64,000 nucleotides of DNA from Brevibacillus massiliensis (GCF_000311785.1 NZ_HE978539.1:57431-121430), one strand, 5' to 3'; counted from the first letter of the stretch, positions 34,806-44,538 are shown. Notes: a model not told the origin generated them from the letters alone. Numbers and translations are program-made.

Positions 34806-35588
34806 CTATGCTTTTTCCACAATGATCACGTTAATTTGCTTTTTTCTCAGCTGTTCCACGATGTCGTCCGGTGTATTCCGATCCGTGATGATCGTCTCAA
34901 TTTGCGGTACCTTTGCAAAGGAAGCGATTGAGCTTTTCCCAATTTTTGTATGGTCGAGCAATGCGACGACACGTGATGCGGAGTTGATCATGGCTTTTTT
35001 TAGTTCTACTTCATATACGTTGAAATCTGTCAGGCCATCCTCTAAGGTAAACCCGCTGGCTGAAGTGAACATGGTGTCGACGTTAATTTGATTGAGGATG
35101 CTGGCCCCGAGCAGCCCTTCCAATGCAGAACAGCCTATTCGCAGTACGCCGCCGATGAGTATCACGGTGATCCCAGGGTTATCCTTGAGTTCCATTGCGG
35201 TATACAATCCGTTCGTTACCACGGTTAGACGAATTTGTTTCTGCTTGAGTGTCCTTGCCAGCTCCAAAGCCGTCGAACTGGCATCAAGCAGAATACACTG
35301 CCCATCATGGATAAGTTCAGCCGCCCGATTGCCGATGAGCATTTTCTCTTCCCGGTTTTTTTGCTCTCGAACAGAAAAGTTGTGTTCTGCCCGTAAGCTG
35401 TCATCGATCATGGCTCCGCCGTGTGTGCGGATAATAAGCCCTTCTTCTTCCAGTCTATTCAAATCAGCCCGCAGAGTAGCATCAGATACGTTGAGGAGTT
35501 GCGAGAGCTCCTTTACGGTTGCGCGTTGCTGTTTTAATAGGAGATCAATAATCTTGTTTTTCCGTTCCGTCGAAAACATTTTTGGCAA
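34806..35588 (-). CDS. DeoR-family transcriptional repressor
   Basis: A protein of about 260 residues with an N-terminal DeoR helix-turn-helix (STERKNKIIDLLLKQQRATV, KELSQLLNVSDATLRADLNR, GGAMIDD) and a C-terminal sugar-phosphate-sensing ISOCOT-type domain (DASSTALELARTL, GVLRIGCSALEG, FTSASGFTLEDGLTD, LLDHTKIGKSS). DeoR proteins usually bind a phosphorylated intermediate, here likely erythrulose or erythrose phosphate, and then release DNA. GAGGTGAG precedes TTG 35588; an ATG lies at 35579. It faces away from rpiB, so operators should lie at 27390 and in 35600-35990. Confidence 0.88.
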   Translation of the reverse strand: MPKMFSTERKNKIIDLLLKQQRATVKELSQLLNVSDATLRADLNRLEEEGLIIRTHGGAMIDDSLRAEHNFSVREQKNREEKMLIGNRAAELIHDGQCILLDASSTALELARTLKQKQIRLTVVTNGLYTAMELKDNPGITVILIGGVLRIGCSALEGLLGASILNQINVDTMFTSASGFTLEDGLTDFNVYEVELKKAMINSASRVVALLDHTKIGKSSIASFAKVPQIETIITDRNTPDDIVEQLRKKQINVIIVEKA

Positions 35589-35816
35589 ACAACTCACCTC
35601 AAAAAAGAAGTAAACAGCAATTATGTAATTTATGATACTCAACATTCGTAAAACAAGCAACACAAAAACAAAAAAATACAAGAGAAAACGCTAGCCAATA
35701 TTATTTCCGGCTGCTTATGCAGGTGAAAAGAAAGGCGGAGTGGAATTTGAAAAACCAAAAAACGAAAGAAAAAATTATAAAAATGATATAAAACAAAAAC
35801 AAAAGGCAATACAATA

Positions 35817-35844
35817 TTGACAATTCGACAGAATATAATAAAAT
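35817..35844 (+). promoter_or_regulatory. Sigma-A promoter of rpiB-glpX-tal-tkt operon
   Basis: TTGACA (35817-35822), 16-base spacer, TAAAAT (35839-35844). The whole gap 35589-36005 is very A+T-rich with repeated ACAAAAACAAA tracts (35660s and 35790s) that may be repressor sites. The leader of about 155 bases shows no riboswitch I recognise. Confidence 0.6.
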
Positions 35845-36005
35845 ATGAAATATAAATTAATGGAGATGGGGTGGTCTTTATTTAATTTTACTAAATTCTT
35901 AAAATCGTGCTAAATAGTCCGAATTGATTTGAGTGATTTGCTAAGTATTTTGATTGAAATAGAAAAGAAATAAAAGTTATGTGAAAAGAAATGGAGGAAT
36001 CATCT

Positions 36006-36494
36006 GTGAAAATAGCTGTCGGTTCTGACCACCATGGATTTGCCTATAAGGAAGTCATTAAACAGTATCTGCAAGACAATCATCATGAAGTAATCGATTA
36101 TGGCTGCTATTCTTGTGATGAAGTTGATTATCCGGGGGTAGCGTTTGAGGTAGGCAAGGATATCGTCAACGGGAAGGCTGAGCGGGGGATTCTAATCTGT
36201 GGAACAGGGATCGGTGTTGCCATCGCTGCTGGAAAAGTTCCGGGGATTCGGGCAGCGCTTTGCCATGACACGTATTCAGCCGAGAGGTCACAAAAGAGCA
36301 ATAATGCGCAGATCCTAACGTTGGGGGCAAAAGTTATCGGCATTGAAGCTGCATTAAAAGTAGTAGAGACATGGGTAAACTCCAAGTATGAAGGAGGCAA
36401 CTCCGGAAGAAAAATCCAGCAAATCATGGATCAGGAGCAAGAGTTTTTAAAAGCCGGACTCGCTGATGAAACTACCAATCCAACCAAATGCTAG
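36006..36494 (+). CDS. rpiB: RpiB-type sugar-phosphate isomerase
   Basis: A 162-residue RpiB/LacA-family isomerase. It begins VKIAVGSDHHGFAYKE, has YGCYSCDEVDYP, the catalytic loop ICGTGIGVAIAAGK (C65) and RAALCHDTYSAERSQKSNNAQIL. RpiB interconverts ribose and ribulose 5-phosphates; its homologues DerI/EryI convert D-erythrulose 4-phosphate to D-erythrose 4-phosphate, the step needed here. GTG 36006 is chosen because GGAGG at 35993-35997 gives eight-base spacing; ATG 35991 overlaps that site. Confidence 0.9.
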   Translation: MKIAVGSDHHGFAYKEVIKQYLQDNHHEVIDYGCYSCDEVDYPGVAFEVGKDIVNGKAERGILICGTGIGVAIAAGKVPGIRAALCHDTYSAERSQKSNNAQILTLGAKVIGIEAALKVVETWVNSKYEGGNSGRKIQQIMDQEQEFLKAGLADETTNPTKC

Positions 36495-36512
36495 GCGCCC
36501 GGGTGACCCGAG

Positions 36513-37457
36513 ATGAAGAGTCTGATGATGGAGTTCGTTGCTGTTACAGAAGCTGCTGCACTAGCCTCTTTTTACTGGATCGGTCGCGGTAACAAGCATG
36601 AAGCGGATCATGCTGCAACGTCTGCAATGCGGAACAAACTAAATCAGATTCCGTTTGCTGGGAAAATCGTGATTGGCGAAGGAGAATTGGATCAAGCCCC
36701 GATGCTGTACATTGGCGAAAAGGTGGGTACGGGTAGCGGGATCCAGTGTGATATTGCTGTAGATCCGCTGGAAGGAACCAATTTAATTGCGAAAGGCCAG
36801 AGCAACTCGATTACCGTTTTGGCGGCAGCGGAAGCGGGAGCGCTGCTTCACGCTCCTGACATGTATATGGAGAAAATCGTCGTCGGCCCGAAAGCTTCAG
36901 GGAAGATCGATATTGATGCGCCGCTGATGGAAAATTTGCAAGCTGTAGCAAAGGCTAACGGAAAAGCACTGCAGGATCTGACAGTAATGGTTCAGGATCG
37001 GCTGCGCCATCAGAAAATCATCGACACCATACAGCAAGCGGGCGGCAGAGTGCACCTGTTTTCTGATGGTGACGTTACCTGTGCGATCGCAGCTTCGCTA
37101 GAAGGATCCGGGGTCGATATGCTGGTAGGAATTGGCGGCGCACCGGAGGGTGTGGTCTCCGCTGTCGCTGTCAAGTGCTTGGGCGGTGAGATGCAGGCCC
37201 GGCTGCTGCCGCAAAACGAACAGGAATATTCCCGGTGTATGCAGATGGGCCTGACCAAGCCGGAGCAGACCTTGACGATGAATCAATTGGTTGGTTCGGA
37301 TGAGTGTGTATTTGCCGCTACCGGTGTTACCGACAGTCTGCTTTTGCGAGGAGTCAGGCAGGGAAACGGCGATCGGAAAATGACTCATTCCCTCATGCTT
37401 TACGGTAAAGACAAAACCATCCATTATCTTGATACCGTGCATGAAAATCATCTGTAA
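36513..37457 (+). CDS. glpX: Class II fructose-1,6-/sedoheptulose-1,7-bisphosphatase (GlpX type)
   Basis: A 314-residue lithium-sensitive-type phosphatase of the GlpX family. Metal and substrate motifs: IGEGELDQAPML, CDIAVDPLEGTNLIA, SDGDVTCAIAA and GIGGAPEGVVSAVAVK. It hydrolyses fructose 1,6-bisphosphate and often sedoheptulose 1,7-bisphosphate. Sited between RpiB and transaldolase, it can regenerate fructose 6-phosphate, the dihydroxyacetone donor for transaldolase. The ribosome site is weak (GGGTGACCCGAG), and it follows rpiB by 18 bases. Confidence 0.92.
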   Translation: MKSLMMEFVAVTEAAALASFYWIGRGNKHEADHAATSAMRNKLNQIPFAGKIVIGEGELDQAPMLYIGEKVGTGSGIQCDIAVDPLEGTNLIAKGQSNSITVLAAAEAGALLHAPDMYMEKIVVGPKASGKIDIDAPLMENLQAVAKANGKALQDLTVMVQDRLRHQKIIDTIQQAGGRVHLFSDGDVTCAIAASLEGSGVDMLVGIGGAPEGVVSAVAVKCLGGEMQARLLPQNEQEYSRCMQMGLTKPEQTLTMNQLVGSDECVFAATGVTDSLLLRGVRQGNGDRKMTHSLMLYGKDKTIHYLDTVHENHL

Positions 37458-37505
37458 AATAGGTGGTCGAGCTTCAGAATATCAGAAAAGTCTGGAGGAG
37501 ATATC

Positions 37506-38159
37506 ATGAAATTTTTCTTGGATACGGCAAACATAAAAGAAATTGAACGGATTCACAAGCTTGGTCTGGTAGACGGTGTCACGACAAATCCGTCGATCAT
37601 CGCAAAAGAAGGCGGCAACTTCAAAGAGTTGATCAAGCAAATCTGCGGCTTGATCGACGGGCCGGTAAGCGCAGAAGTGATCGGACTTACAGTAGAAGAG
37701 ATGATCGAGGAAGCGCATGAATTAGTCAAATGGTCTCCCAATGTCGTGGTTAAACTGCCAATGACTGAGAGCGGTTTGGAAGCGACATCCCGCTTGTCCA
37801 AGGAAGGCATCAAAACAAATGTAACCCTGGTGTTTACGGCAGCGCAAGGATTGTTGGCGGCAAAAGCCGGGGCGACGTACATAAGTCCATTCGTCGGCAG
37901 ATTGGATGATATCAGTTCAAATGGATTGGAACTGGTGAAAGACTTAAAAACGATTATGCAAAACTACCAATACCCCACCGAGATTATCGTGGCCAGCGTG
38001 AGAAGTATTCAACACGTGGAGCAGGCGGCTGTCGCCGGAGCTGATATCGCCACGATCCCCGGTTCGCTGTTCCCCAGCCTATGGAAGCATCCGTTGACAG
38101 ACACCGGTATCGAACGATTCCTGAAAGATTGGGAGCAAGCGTCTGCCGCATCAAAATAA
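37506..38159 (+). CDS. tal: Transaldolase / fructose-6-phosphate aldolase family
   Basis: A 217-residue short transaldolase (TalC/FSA group). [29 protein letters not shown], the Schiff-base lysine K83 in [18 protein letters not shown] and SPFVGRLDD are all present. Short forms either transfer dihydroxyacetone between sugar phosphates or cleave fructose 6-phosphate; both are used with E4P. With transketolase it would link erythrose 4-phosphate to glycolysis. Start ATG 37506 after CTGGAGGAG. Confidence 0.9.
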   Translation: MKFFLDTANIKEIERIHKLGLVDGVTTNPSIIAKEGGNFKELIKQICGLIDGPVSAEVIGLTVEEMIEEAHELVKWSPNVVVKLPMTESGLEATSRLSKEGIKTNVTLVFTAAQGLLAAKAGATYISPFVGRLDDISSNGLELVKDLKTIMQNYQYPTEIIVASVRSIQHVEQAAVAGADIATIPGSLFPSLWKHPLTDTGIERFLKDWEQASAASK

Positions 38160-38182
38160 ATCTTCGTTAAGGAGCGGATGGT

Positions 38183-40204
38183 ATGTCAATGAAACAAAGT
38201 ACGTCGCAGCGGCTGGCGGTTGATACGCTGCGTGTCCTCTCTATTGATATGATCGAGCGGGCCAATTCGGGTCATCCGGGGATGCCGATGGGAGCAGCGC
38301 CAATGGCTTTTGAATTATGGGTGAATCAGATGAAGCACAATCCCGGCAACCCGAAGTGGTTTAACCGTGACCGCTTTATTTTGTCTGCCGGCCATGGTTC
38401 TGCGCTGTTGTACAGTCTGCTCCACCTAACGGGCTATGACTTGTCCCTCGATGAGTTAAAGCGCTTTCGCCAATGGGGCAGCAAGACGCCGGGACACCCG
38501 GAGTACGGCCATACTCCAGGCGTGGAGGCTACGACCGGGCCGCTTGGGCAGGGGATCGCGATGGCGGTCGGTATGGCGATGGCGGAAGCGCATTTGGCCG
38601 ATCGGTTCAATCGGGAAAATTTTGCCGTCATCGATCATTATACGTATGCCATATGCGGTGACGGGGACTTGATGGAAGGAATATCGGCGGAAGCCGTATC
38701 GCTGGCGGGACACTTGGGGCTGGGCAAGCTGATCGTCCTGTATGATTCCAATGACATTTCCCTGGATGGTGAGCTGTCCCAGGCGTTTGGCGAAGACATC
38801 CGCGGCCGGTTTGAAGCCTGCGGCTGGCAGTATCTCCGCGTTGACGACGGGACGGATATACAGACCATTGGCGAAGCGATCCAGCAGGCGAAAGCGTCTG
38901 TGAGCCTGCCTACGCTGATCGAGGTAAAGACCGTGATTGGCTACGGAAGTCCAAACAAAGCAGGGAAGTCGAGTGCTCATGGTTCTCCTTTGGGAGCAGA
39001 GGAAATGCGGTTAACCAAACAGCAGTACGGATGGAATTTTGGCATGTTTGAAATTCCGGAAGAGGCAAAAAAGCTGTTTCTGCAAGTGAAAGCCGCTGGC
39101 GCCAACCAGGAAGCGGAATGGAATCAACTCTTCTCGCAGTATCGGGAAGCTTATCCTGAATTGAGCAAACAGTTGGAACAAATGATCAACGGAGAATTGC
39201 CCGATTCATGGGATGCTTCGCTCCCTGTGTATCAGACCGGTTCTTCTGACATGGCTACTCGCGATGCTTCGGGAATTGCGCTTAACTCGTTTGCCAGCGT
39301 GTTGCCGTCACTTATCGGCGGCTCTGCAGACTTGGCCTCTTCCAACAATACTGTTTTAGGCGGTTTCGACAGGCTGGAAAAAGGCAATTACAGCGGGAGA
39401 AACATCGCCTTCGGAGTTCGCGAACATGCGATGGGCGCTATCCTGAATGGACTTTCCCTGCATGGCGGTATCCGTCCGTACGGGGGAACGTTTCTCGTCT
39501 TTTCCGACTATCTCCGCCCGGCGATACGCTTGTCAGCACTCATGAAGCAGCCAGTCATTTACGTCTTCACGCACGACAGCATCGCCGTAGGCGAAGATGG
39601 GCCGACCCATGAACCGATCGAGCATCTGCCTTCTTTGCGGTTAATTCCGGGGCTGTGCGTGTTTCGGCCGGCCGATGCCAATGAAACGATCCAGGCGTAT
39701 CGCTGGGCACTGGGGCAAAAGGAAGTGCCGACAGCGATGGTGCTCAGCCGTCAAAAACTGCCTGTTCTTCCCGGGACCTCAAAACTGGCGGCCGACGGAG
39801 TGGCGAGAGGAGCGTATATCTTGAAGGAGCCTGAAAAGGGAGAAAAGCCTGCGTTAATCCTGATTGCTTCCGGTTCAGAGGTAAGCCTGGCCATGGCGGC
39901 ACAGCACATCCTCAGGGAGCAAGGTGTTGCCGCACGGGTCGTCAGCATGCCAAGCTGGGAGCTGTTTGAACAACAGCCCCAAGCGTACAAAGAATCTGTT
40001 TTACCGTCGGGGATAAAAGCCCGAGTTGCAGTGGAAATGGCTAACCCGATGGGATGGGAGCGTTATGTCGGCGATCATGGCACAGTGATCGGGATAAACA
40101 GCTTCGGGGCTTCCGGAAAGGGCAGTCTGTTGATGGAGAAATTTGGTTTCACAGTTGATCATGTCGTCACAGCCGCAAAGCGGATCGTTGCCAGCCAACG
40201 TTAG
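38183..40204 (+). CDS. tkt: Transketolase
   Basis: A full-length 673-residue thiamine-diphosphate enzyme. Motifs: [46 protein letters not shown], ThDP motif [13 protein letters not shown] with the downstream [17 protein letters not shown], and in the pyrimidine domain [20 protein letters not shown] and [20 protein letters not shown]. The transketolase-specific histidines are present. It accepts erythrose 4-phosphate in the standard reaction with xylulose 5-phosphate. Its location in an inducible operon suggests a dedicated second copy. Confidence 0.94.
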   Translation: MSMKQSTSQRLAVDTLRVLSIDMIERANSGHPGMPMGAAPMAFELWVNQMKHNPGNPKWFNRDRFILSAGHGSALLYSLLHLTGYDLSLDELKRFRQWGSKTPGHPEYGHTPGVEATTGPLGQGIAMAVGMAMAEAHLADRFNRENFAVIDHYTYAICGDGDLMEGISAEAVSLAGHLGLGKLIVLYDSNDISLDGELSQAFGEDIRGRFEACGWQYLRVDDGTDIQTIGEAIQQAKASVSLPTLIEVKTVIGYGSPNKAGKSSAHGSPLGAEEMRLTKQQYGWNFGMFEIPEEAKKLFLQVKAAGANQEAEWNQLFSQYREAYPELSKQLEQMINGELPDSWDASLPVYQTGSSDMATRDASGIALNSFASVLPSLIGGSADLASSNNTVLGGFDRLEKGNYSGRNIAFGVREHAMGAILNGLSLHGGIRPYGGTFLVFSDYLRPAIRLSALMKQPVIYVFTHDSIAVGEDGPTHEPIEHLPSLRLIPGLCVFRPADANETIQAYRWALGQKEVPTAMVLSRQKLPVLPGTSKLAADGVARGAYILKEPEKGEKPALILIASGSEVSLAMAAQHILREQGVAARVVSMPSWELFEQQPQAYKESVLPSGIKARVAVEMANPMGWERYVGDHGTVIGINSFGASGKGSLLMEKFGFTVDHVVTAAKRIVASQR

Positions 40205-40244
40205 CAAGAACGAAATCGAACGGAAGTTTGAAACAGGAGATCGA

Positions 40245-41987
40245 ATGAGAAAAACATTTCAATTGACTGTGGGAAAGAAGTTGTTTGCCAGTTTTTTTGC
40301 GATCTTGTGTCTGATGGTGTCTTCAGCCTGGTATAGCCTGAGCGGGTTTAAGAGCGTTCAAGACAATACGGAAGATATTATGCAGAAAAAGCTGCCGCAA
40401 GTGGCTATCATCAACAACATCAATTATTTGACGGAACATATTTTATCGCTCAACTTGAAAAATATCATTGAACAGGACCAGTCTCCCGTCAAGGTAAAAG
40501 CGAATGGGGAGGAGATCGTCCGCACATTTCAAGTGATTAATGAAGAGTTGAGTCGTTATGGAAAAGCTATCGATCAGGAAGAAGTGAAGAAAATCTATGC
40601 CTCGCTTCAGACGGAATGGGAAAGCTTTAAAGCGCTTCACCAAGAAATTGATCAGGTAAGCAAAAATGCCTCTTCGGCCGATTCTGCTGCCAGCACTGCA
40701 CTGAAGCTGCTTGAACTGGTTAGAAAATCGGACGCCATTTTTAACAATATGAAACAGTATCTTGAATACCTTGCCCGTTTGGACACCGATAGCGCTGACA
40801 AGGCATACGCAGAAGCGGAACAGATTAGCACAAGACAAATGACGGTTTCGCTCTTGTTTACGGGCATCTCGATTTTGCTTGCTTTGATCCTGGCTTTTGT
40901 CCTGACGCGCAATATCTCCAGACCCGTGCAAATCGTGTCAGCATCCCTGAAACATATAGCAGAAGGAGATCTCCGGATTGGCGATGCCAAGATCAAAAAT
41001 CGGGATGAGTTAGGTGGTTTGGTAAAACTGCTGGGAAAAATGGGGGACGACTTGCGGGCAGTCATCACCGGGATGAGAAATGCATCCGTCCATGTTGCCT
41101 CTTCGGCCGAGGTTCTGACGGCAAACGCCGATCAGGGGAAAGCTTCGATTGAGCAGATCGTTTCGACGACACAGCAGATTGCTGCTACATCGGAGGAATC
41201 ACTGGAATCGGTTGAAAATGCACGGAAACTAATCAACCAGATGACCGTCGAAATGCAACAAGTCGCCGCAAACAGTCATGAGGTGGCGAAGCTAACCAAA
41301 CATACCGCCCAGGTAACGACCCAAGGGTCAGAAGTTGTCCATCATGTTCTCAGCCAGATTAACGACATAAACAAGACGGTCAAAGAATCTGCCGAAAGCG
41401 TCAAAAACCTGGAAGGCCATTCTCGGCAGATCGGCGATATTGTGGCGATTATTACGGAAATGGCGAACCAAACCAACCTGCTGGCGCTGAATGCGGCGAT
41501 TGAAGCCGCACGTGCCGGGGAGTCTGGCCGAGGGTTTGCTGTAGTCGCGAATGAAGTCCGTAAATTAGCGGAACAATCGGCGATGTCGGCGCAGCAGATA
41601 GCGGGCTTGTTAGGGGCAATTCAAACAGAGATTGAGCAGACGGTGGTGTCCATTAACACCGGAGCGGACAAAGTAACGGAAGGTTTTACTCAAGTTGAAC
41701 AGGTGGGACAAGTTTTTCAGGAGATCGATAACGCGATTCAGGATGTATCGAGCAGGGTCCACGAGGTAACCAACTCTGTTTCACAAGTTGCCCTGGACAG
41801 CAGGCAAATTGTTGAGTCCCTTGACGTATTGGGAAAAATCGCCGAGGAAGTGGCAGCCGGCACACAGCAAAACTCGGCGGCCACACAGGAACAACTTGCC
41901 ATGCAGGATGAGATTGTGGAGAAGGCCCGTTCGTTATCGCAGTTAGCCGAGGAACTCCGGCGTATGATAGCCAGATTCCAGTTGTAG
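40245..41987 (+). CDS. Methyl-accepting chemotaxis protein
   Basis: A 580-residue transmembrane chemoreceptor. N-terminal helix (about 11-31), an extracellular four-helix-bundle sensor (about 32-195, with [20 protein letters not shown]), a second helix (about 198-220, [19 protein letters not shown]), HAMP (about 220-275) and a signalling domain whose tip reads [20 protein letters not shown] followed by [23 protein letters not shown] 40245 follows ACAGGAGA, 40 bases past tkt, within the same apparent transcript. It therefore may sense the substrate of the operon, directly or through the binding protein. Confidence 0.92.
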   Translation: MRKTFQLTVGKKLFASFFAILCLMVSSAWYSLSGFKSVQDNTEDIMQKKLPQVAIINNINYLTEHILSLNLKNIIEQDQSPVKVKANGEEIVRTFQVINEELSRYGKAIDQEEVKKIYASLQTEWESFKALHQEIDQVSKNASSADSAASTALKLLELVRKSDAIFNNMKQYLEYLARLDTDSADKAYAEAEQISTRQMTVSLLFTGISILLALILAFVLTRNISRPVQIVSASLKHIAEGDLRIGDAKIKNRDELGGLVKLLGKMGDDLRAVITGMRNASVHVASSAEVLTANADQGKASIEQIVSTTQQIAATSEESLESVENARKLINQMTVEMQQVAANSHEVAKLTKHTAQVTTQGSEVVHHVLSQINDINKTVKESAESVKNLEGHSRQIGDIVAIITEMANQTNLLALNAAIEAARAGESGRGFAVVANEVRKLAEQSAMSAQQIAGLLGAIQTEIEQTVVSINTGADKVTEGFTQVEQVGQVFQEIDNAIQDVSSRVHEVTNSVSQVALDSRQIVESLDVLGKIAEEVAAGTQQNSAATQEQLAMQDEIVEKARSLSQLAEELRRMIARFQL

Positions 41988-42006
41988 TTTATACGCACAG
42001 ACAGAG

Positions 42007-42059
42007 AAGGCCAGGTATTTCAAAACAGACGCGTTTTGAGATACCTGGCCTTGTTTTTC
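42007..42059 (+). terminator. Terminator of tkt-mcp transcript
   Basis: AAGGCCAGGTAT (42007-42018) pairs with ATACCTGGCCTT (42041-42052), continued by TCAAAAC/GTTTTGA, and is followed by GTTTTTC. The next 170 bases hold no gene. Confidence 0.92.
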
Positions 42060-42223
42060 TGTATAAGAGTTTTTTTTACTTGACCCACGCCCCAAAGCGG
42101 TACAGAGGACAACATGCCGGCCAGGCACATGGTCATGATGATCTTTTGGAAAAAAAGCGCCCTCACCGGACGCTATTCTTGCAAATGCGGTTCGCAATCC
42201 CCAATATTGAGATGGTTCAGCTA

Positions 42224-43123
42224 CTAAGTCTCGGTCATTATGCCGCCGTTTACATGCAGCACCTGTCCCGTCACGAAAGAAGAATCATCTGACGCCAGGT
42301 AAATATAGGTCGGCGCCAGTTCAAACGGCTGTCCCGCCCGCTTCATCGGCGTTTCGGTGCCGAATGTCCTTACGTAATCGGCTGAGTAGCTGGATACGAT
42401 CAAGGGAGTCCAGATCGGTCCGGGAGCTACCGCATTGACGCGTATTCCCTGATTCACCAGTTGGAGGGACAGGGAGCGGGTAAAGGATACGATGGCACCT
42501 TTTGTCGCCGAATAATCGACCAACAGGGGAGCTCCGGCGTAAGCTGTCACCGATGCCGTGCTGATGATGGAACTGCCTGGCCGCAGATAGGGAAGAGCGG
42601 CCTTGGTCATGAAGAAGTGCGGGTAGATATTGGTGCGGAACGTATCTTCCAACTGCGCCGCCGAAATGTTTAAAATGCTCTCCTGCGGAAATTGGACGCC
42701 TTGATTCAAGACGAGGACATGCAGCTTGCCGAAACAGGCCAATGTTTGCCGGACCACTTCATATGAAAATGCTTCATCCCGCAGGTCTCCCATTAACAAC
42801 AGACAGCGCCCGCCGTATCGTTCGACCATCTGCCTGGTCGCCTCTGCATCTGGTTGTTCGTACAGATACACAATCGCCACATCGGCGCCTTCTTTTGCGA
42901 AGCCAATCGCGACGGCGCGGCCTATTCCGCTGTCGCCGCCTGTAATGATGGCCACTTTTCCCCGCAATTTTCCGCTTCCCGCGTAATCGGGATTGTTTGA
43001 GATAGGCAGTGGAACCATCAAGTACTCGAGGCCCGGTTGGACGTCCTGATGCTGCGGGGGAAAGGTAATTGGCGTCAGTTCGCACCTGGTTTCGTAACTG
43101 TAGTACGGATACATCGGAATCAT
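42224..43123 (-). CDS. SDR-family oxidoreductase (YhxC/YhdF-like)
   Basis: A 299-residue short-chain dehydrogenase with the long N-terminal tail of general-stress SDRs (PYYSYETRCELTPITFPPQH). NAD(P) motif TGGDSGIGRAVA, VLNQGVQ in place of NNAG, catalytic serine in IISTASVTAY, YSATKGAIVSFTRSL catalytic Tyr/Lys, and the closing FVTGQVLHVNGG. The start is ATG 43123 with GGAGGG seven bases before; a frame to 43216 lacks a ribosome site. Substrate unknown. The upstream side contains the short palindrome TGTAAGTTACA, not a clear sigma-B promoter. Confidence 0.88.
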   Translation of the reverse strand: MIPMYPYYSYETRCELTPITFPPQHQDVQPGLEYLMVPLPISNNPDYAGSGKLRGKVAIITGGDSGIGRAVAIGFAKEGADVAIVYLYEQPDAEATRQMVERYGGRCLLLMGDLRDEAFSYEVVRQTLACFGKLHVLVLNQGVQFPQESILNISAAQLEDTFRTNIYPHFFMTKAALPYLRPGSSIISTASVTAYAGAPLLVDYSATKGAIVSFTRSLSLQLVNQGIRVNAVAPGPIWTPLIVSSYSADYVRTFGTETPMKRAGQPFELAPTYIYLASDDSSFVTGQVLHVNGGIMTET

Positions 43124-43409
43124 GATCAACCCTCCAGATTGTAAGTTACAACTGTAGGTTATTCGCCTAGCAAGCAGGATGTTCCATCGCCTGCCCGGCG
43201 CTGTCCAATGGCGCAAAGCCGATCCCTGACGACGTCGCCTGGTTATAATCCCTTTCTGGGAATTTTAGGAAAACGCTTGCTTTCCGGTTTTACTTGTAAA
43301 GGGATCTACCCGGCTCGCGTGAACTTGCCGCCTTCGTCGGGGAGGAGGCAAACCTGCTTGGCGGTACATTTGGCAGCCGCGCTGCAGACGGGATTGATTC
43401 CATATTCTG

Positions 43410-43568
43410 ATGAATTTTCAAAAAAACCTTTCCTGGTTTATTTCCACCGTCGCGATCAGTGCATTCGGCTACTTCATGTGGCGGCATAACGCTCCGACGA
43501 TCTTTAGTAAAATATCGGATACAATGGGCTGCTCGATGAGCGGCTTTTTGGGCTGTGATGAAATGTGA
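43410..43568 (+). CDS. Possible small membrane protein, 52 residues
   Basis: The frame reads MNFQKNLSWFISTVAISAFG, then YFMWRHNAPTIFSKISDTM, and ends in a Cys-containing tail (FLGCDEM). One hydrophobic helix precedes a polar tail. No clear ribosome binding site is visible. Family not recognised; it could be the end of a deleted gene. The rest of 43124-43641 holds only an unassigned frame ending at 43408 and a small ORF from ATG 43642 behind GGAGGAGGG that overlaps the next gene. Confidence 0.3.
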   Translation: MNFQKNLSWFISTVAISAFGYFMWRHNAPTIFSKISDTMGCSMSGFLGCDEM

Positions 43569-43735
43569 CAGGAATGCTGTCGGCGAGTCGGCGGTTGTGT
43601 AAGATTTTCGGTAAGCAAATGGATTTCGGAGGAGGGAAAGCATGGGATATTTGTACGATTTGGTCATGAAACAGCTCCGTGATCAAGCAGAGGGGGAGCG
43701 GAAGACAACGTCGCAGCAAAAGGAGGATGATTCCC

Positions 43736-44040
43736 TTGATCGGAGCGCGCGTAGTCAAGACGTCCCTGGCCGTTTTCCTGTCGATTCTGATCGCGAGGAG
43801 CCTTGATTTGCACACTCCCCATTTTGCCGGAATCATTGCCGTACTGTCGGTCCAGCCATCGATCTACCGATCCCTTCGCTACGGTTTGCAGCATACGATC
43901 AGCGCTGTGATGGGGGCAGCAGCGGGGGCCTACTGCCTTTACCACCTGGGCGGCTCCGCCGTTGTCATGGGAGTTGTGGCATTTTTGCTGATGGCTGTAC
44001 ACGTCTGGATCCAATGGACCAATTCGCTGCTCGTCTCTTT
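43736..44040 (+). pseudogene. Aromatic-acid exporter (ArAE/FUSC-like), N-terminal fragment
   Basis: From TTG 43736 (AAGGAGG upstream) the frame gives about 100 residues of an ArAE_1-type membrane exporter: IGARVVKTSLAVFLSILIAR, LHTPHFAGIIAVLSVQPSIY, RSLRYGLQHTISAVMGAAAG and MAVHVWIQWTNSLLVSF. After about 44040 the frame runs on to 44164 but only as antisense of a VOC gene. Typical members have about 330 residues, so two thirds are lost. A deletion removed the 3' end and fused it to a convergent gene. Confidence 0.7.
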
Positions 44041-44329
44041 TCGACTTCTCCTTATCGTCCGTCGAGATACAGATGGTGACCTGGTTTCCCGATTGATGGG
44101 GCTGACCCGGGAAGCTATCAGAAAACATCAGGTCGGTTTCGCCAACCTTTACCATCGCGTGTGAGATACGCTCTTTTACCTCTGCCGACGGCGGGCACCC
44201 TGCGTCTTCCGGCATCTCTCCGAAAGTTTGGCTGAAGAGAACTTCGGCACCCAGCGCTTTTTCGTAAAATTGGATCGCTTCCCTGGCATTTCCGTCCATC
44301 ACCAGATAGGGGATCAAGCGCAATGTCAT
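44040..44329 (-). pseudogene. VOC/PhnB-like glyoxalase-fold protein, N-terminal fragment
   Basis: On the minus strand ATG 44329 (AAGGAG upstream) begins TLRLIPYLVMDGNAREAIQF, YEKALGAEVLFSQTFGEMP, VKERISHAMVKVGETDLMFS and NQVTICISTDDKEKS, the first two thirds of a PhnB-type VOC protein of usual length about 145. Near 44040 the match ends and the frame reads through the opposite strand of the exporter fragment. It is the partner of the same deletion junction. Confidence 0.75.
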
Positions 44330-44474
44330 CACAATCAGCTCCTTGGTTTTACATCATTTTAGTATTTCTCAAAACTTATGGCTAAATCCCATTATAGCAA
44401 AAGATGTTTGAAAGCTTTTCTTATCGATTGCTATGTTTCAATGAACGGAGGAGGTATTTCCTTAACGCAAAAAG

Positions 44475-44503
44475 TTGTATGGTACATGGTAACCATGTAA
44501 AAT
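44475..44503 (+). promoter_or_regulatory. Promoter with 17-bp palindromic operator (GntR gene)
   Basis: TTGTAT (44475-44480), 17-base spacer, TAAAAT (44498-44503). The spacer contains TACATGGTAACCATGTA (44483-44499), a perfect palindrome about one central base with the GT-N-AC pattern of FadR/GntR operators. Autoregulation is expected. Confidence 0.75.
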
Positions 44504-44538
44504 ATAGGGTAAAAACAGTCGGGCAAGGGGGGAAGGAA

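Noticed and set aside
35689-35702. Possible cre site GAAAACGCTAGCC upstream of the deoR gene
   Set aside because: Only about 11 of 14 positions match; not enough to call.
35817-35839. TTGACA with TATAAT only 11 bases away
   Set aside because: The spacing is too short for sigma-A; the TAAAAT at 16 bases is the better -10.
42080-42292. 70-codon open frame after the MCP terminator
   Set aside because: Its second half is antisense to the conserved C-terminus of the SDR gene, and it has no ribosome site.
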